Assembly: GCA_006384855.1 (NCBI GenBank)
Contig: VCJN01003010.1
Location: 62,001 to 126,000, forward strand
Length of the DNA: 64,000 nt
Direction of reading: 5' to 3'
From: Tetraselmis striata
Lineage: Eukaryota > Chlorophyta > Chlorodendrophyceae > Chlorodendrales > Chlorodendraceae
The notes below the pieces were generated by a model, which did not search any database, was not told where the DNA came from, and worked only from the letters and a program-made list of their open reading frames with translations. The position numbers and the translations under genes were made by a program. Shown in pieces: positions 60,700 through 64,000 of the stretch (position 1 is the first letter of the stretch; every line of letters starts with the position of its first letter).

Positions 60700-61929
60700 C
60701 GCAGCCGGTGTTGACCACTGTGGGCACCACCTGCCCGAACACCGCCAGTAATGTGAACCCAGGGGATAAGGTTTGCGCTCCGGGGGCGGGCGTGATGCGC
60801 ACTGGCCGCGCACACTGGCGGCGAGCGCGCCATATGCAGCTCGGGGTGGGTGAGGAAGTTTGTTGTGTGCTCGACGCGCTGCGCGCGGCCCGCATTAAGG
60901 ATTCTCGTACATAAATAGTTCGCAAGCGATATCCCGGTACATGTATGCCGTGTACACAACTACATATAATGTATGAAAGAATATACCACCATCGGATGTG
61001 TCTGAGAGGATCATGCAAACGTTTTTAACATCAAGGACCAGCAAGGATCTTGGCCCAGAGTAAATGCTTCAACGCCAACCTCACGGGACGGACAGCTGAC
61101 CGGCTGGAGTGAATCACAAGCATGCACGTATTTTTTATTTAAAACATTCAAACTTGTCACTGACTCACCCACCTACCAACCGCATGTATGCGCAAAACTG
61201 CGACCAACGGCGTCCCAGTATCGGCCCGTCGAGGCCCTCTGCTCCATGTGGAAGCAAGACAACAGCGCCAGCAAGGTGCCAGAGTGGATAGCTCTGTCGA
61301 TCGGCGAGTCGGTGGAGACGGGTATGTGGTGAAGTGAGACACGATCCCGCTTTACACACCCGCAATTCACCGAATATGTCAGAGCGCTCCGCGTCATCGA
61401 GGCTAACGTCGCCGGCACTCTTGTACCCAGCGCTGCCTCACCCCCGTTGGGACGGCGGTTGGGCCTTCTATCCTTGTTGGCCAGTTCGTGCCGTCGCACA
61501 TGCAAGCCCGCCCGGCCGGCATCGGTGCGACTTTTGGTGTTAGATAGAGAGTCGGTGGTCTCCATCCGACATCGGCACCCCTACAGAGCTGCCCGCGAGC
61601 TCTATCATCCCATTGACCGAGCCGCTCGCCATGCAAGGACAAAGCTAGACTCCCATGCAATTGTCGCCGCCAACTTGTTAGTTTAGGGTTTAGGGTTTTA
61701 AAACCCAAACCCGAAACCCTGTCCAGCGGCGACTCGATACAAGATCAAAATGCAGAGCCGGAGGCCACGGGCAGCGACAACTCTGACGACTGCGTGCCGT
61801 GGCGAGCTAGATGCCGACGACCCAAGGCACCATAGAGGATGGCGGCGTTGAAGACCCCGCCTAGCCATCACTTGGCTCCGGCACTCGCGTCACCCTTCGC
61901 CATGCCAACACGACAATCGTCTGGACCGT
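60700..61929. other. Intergenic spacer between mobile-element remnants
   Basis: Only short frames. A TAAGGATT copy lies at 60896, and the second head-to-head telomere-type palindrome at 61680-61720. The latter and the following 200 bases might be the left end of the piggyBac-like element, but no matching right end is visible. Confidence 0.4.
61680..61720. repeat. Head-to-head telomere-type repeat
   Basis: Two TTTAGGG units pass through TTTTAAAA directly into reverse-sense CCCAAA and CCCGAAACCC units. The design matches 27537-27589. Confidence 0.85.
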
Positions 61930-63558
61930 GGTCGACATGACTCAGCCCGACGCCCACATGGCAAACACCACTGCGCAGTGGGAGGCGGCGCTCACCTTGC
62001 CGGTTGCCCTCAAAAGGGGCTCTTTATCATCGACGGCAATATCGACTTCGACTACATGTGGATGACGCTCTACCATGGCGACCTTGCTGCCGACATCGCC
62101 CTTACATACACCGCTACTCCCCAAGAAGGCGGGCCACAAGAACATCAACGCGCGGGAGTAGGTCGAGTTATGGGGCGTCACGGTGGCCGGTGCAGTGTAC
62201 TTGCAACAAGGCCGAGAGATATATATGATCGACGAACGTGCTGTACGACGGCGTCTGCGACCAAAAGAATTTCTTGCGTTACATGTCCATGCACCGTTTC
62301 GAGTACATCCGCGCGCGCGCTGGTGAAGTATGCTAAGGCAAACGTGAACAAGACCGTGGCGGACCCGTGGACTTGGTTTCGTCACGGAGTTGTCGAATCC
62401 AACCTCAACCGAGCCGTTGTGCTGGCCCGTGGTGTCCAAACTACATGGACTACGAGACCATGTTGGCGTTCTAGCCGCGCAAGGACAACCTCGGCGAATT
62501 GCCGAATATCAGCAACGTCCACCGCAAGCACAAGCCGCTCGGCACCGTTTTCAAGACCGTCTGCGACTCCGACACGGTCATGATTCATATGGAGATACAA
62601 GAGGGCAGCAAGCAGGACGCGATGCGCACCAAGACGCACTCTCCCGAGCTCGGCCGCACGGCGGCATGCACCCTGCGAATGTGCGAGGCTGCCACCGAAA
62701 GAGCCTGGCGCTACCATGCTCGCCGATGCGCGGTTCGGCTCGGTGAAGGTGCAAGCTTACTCTATAATGCCTCTTTATGACCTGCATCTATTGCTCGTGA
62801 CGCGCCGCTGAGTATGGTGTTGCTGCACCATCTGGATTTGTGTGCTGCTACTGCCTTACATGTACTCGCATGCGCGCAAGCCGCTGTCGCCGTCGCCAAG
62901 TGTGGCCGCCACTTCTATGGCATCGTCAAGGGTTGCTCCGGTCTGTGCCCCCAAGGCCTTCCTGCATGTTGGCATGGGGGCCGCTTCTGCGGGCAGCTGC
63001 GCCGTCCTTTCGCTCGGCAATTTTGGGCGGTCAAGACCTCGAGGCCATCGGCTACAACGAGAGAAAGGCGATGTTCTTTGTTACTACTGTGAGCGCGGGC
63101 GCATTGGCCGATGACCCGACTACATTCAACGCTGGTCCGCCGTTGACTTCAACAACTTGGCGACACACACTATCAATTGTCATGCCGTCGTGGCTGAGTA
63201 CTTCCGGCGCAACCCGCGGGTGGACAACAACAAGAAGAGCCGGCAGCACGACCTGCCCCTTCATGATGACGCCTGTATAACCCAAGATTGCTTATTCAGT
63301 CTGGCTGCTATACTGGCCGGCATGCACGCTACTGACTGTTAGAAGCTTATCCGCCACCATGTCGCGGACACACATTCCTACAAGGCCATGCCCGTCAAGG
63401 ACTTCGCCGAGTTGCTGGCCACGGCGCTCATCTACAACAGCCAGCCCGAGAGCACGCCTTGGTCCGTTCAACACACGTGCGGGTGGCTGCTTATAAGTGC
63501 ACCAACCTCTCCCTCCAAGAACACGCCCAAACCCCCGCCAATTTTATCAAGTACCCCA
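61930..63558 (+). pseudogene. PiggyBac-like transposase, decayed
   Basis: Plus-strand pieces occur in family order. FLRYMSMHRFEYIRAR near 62270 is the usual lead-in to the DDE core. LGELPNISNVHRKHKPLGTV and FKTVCDSDTVMIHMEIQEG at about 62490-62605 match the segment around the second catalytic aspartate region. The next pieces are LGRTAACTLRMCE at 62650, a DARFGSVK-like stretch near 62730 (DxxFGS in active enzymes), YGIVK near 62915 and AIGYNERKA near 63050. VDFNNLATHTINCHAVVAEY and RVDNNKKSRQHDLPLHDD at 63140-63275 match the conserved VDxxNxxRQ box. A C-terminal tail ends with a stop at 63616-63618. Several frameshifts and stops disable it. Terminal inverted repeats and the TTAA target were not located. 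Confidence 0.65.
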
Positions 63559-63618
63559 ACGGCCCAATCCTTAGTCGTTAGGCATGCCAGTGATAAACAA
63601 AGTTATGTATGGAAATAA

Positions 63619-64000
63619 CTGCCGCCTACCCGTAGGGGCGCCGGTGCCTGGATATATGGGAGACATGGAGCCTATGGGTTGTTGTTAACGTTTTATGCTT
63701 ATTTTGGAGTTATTCACAGGTTGTCCACTTGGATCAGTCTAACATCAGCCCGCCTTTACTAGGGGGCCTTTGCGAACTTTGGACCATCACGTCAACATCT
63801 ACGGTACACGTCAGCCCGTACATTCTCTTGTACGCGAAAATTGGACCAAGATGTTGGTCTAATCTTCCCCAACTTGGGACCAAAAATGAAGTTGGGATCA
63901 TACAACATATTGGAGGAAAGAAATCGTCGGTGTTTTATTTGAGCGGCGACATGATAGTCGTACCGGAACTGCTACGGTTGCGGCGGTGGGCGGCTATGAT
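63619..64000. other. End of window, nothing recognised
   Basis: No open frame of note and no second copy of any repeat seen elsewhere in the window. It may contain the 3' part of the piggyBac-like element. Confidence 0.5.

Noticed and set aside
1..64000. CRISPR arrays, bacterial operons or phage genes
   Set aside because: No regularly spaced direct repeats with unique spacers. Genes are intron-rich and eukaryotic.

Overview
This window is nuclear DNA of a plant-lineage eukaryote, most likely a green alga. The genes are split by many short introns, mostly GT-AG. Short TTTAGGG blocks (the plant and algal telomere motif) lie inside the sequence. One gene encodes two B3 DNA-binding domains, which are typical of green plants. 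Relics of transposon families common in algal genomes fill the spaces between genes. No prokaryotic features, rRNA, tRNA or CRISPR arrays were recognised. Species cannot be named from sequence alone.

Layout. 1-7 kb is repeat-derived. It holds a decayed retroelement with a reverse-transcriptase/RNase H region on the minus strand and a tyrosine-recombinase-like reading frame converging on it from the plus strand. 7-11.4 kb shows no recognisable gene. 11.4-51.5 kb is the gene-bearing part: a repeat-rich protein with a C-terminal H2C2 integrase-type zinc-binding domain (+, 11.4-14.8); SLY1, the ER-Golgi Sec1/Munc18 protein (+, 12 exons, 16.3-22.8); a secreted L-gulonolactone-oxidase-like flavoprotein (-, 12 exons, 23.6-29.2); a FUSC/ALMT-like membrane protein (+, 34.0-36.4); a DIRS-like retroelement with direct repeats (37.5-40.6); SMC6 with an N-terminal Tudor-like domain (+, 19 exons, 42.2-48.8); and a tandem-B3 protein (-, 50.1-51.4). 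51.6-64 kb is again repeat-derived, with remnants of a non-LTR retrotransposon 3' end, a KDZ-like transposase tail, an unassigned gag-like ORF and a piggyBac-like transposase.

The intact genes have separate housekeeping roles: vesicle fusion, ascorbate-type lactone oxidation, transport, genome maintenance and transcription. They form no pathway. SLY1 and the oxidase are convergent, as are SMC6 and the B3 gene. Exon models were built by hand from reading-frame continuity and splice sites. For SLY1, SMC6 and the oxidase every junction keeps phase, so these models are strong. The most notable observations are the Tudor-SMC6 fusion, the retroelement with an opposed recombinase ORF, the exact 111-bp coding repeat beside an H2C2 domain, two head-to-head telomere-repeat palindromes, and a set of 15-23 base C/G runs that recur in introns.
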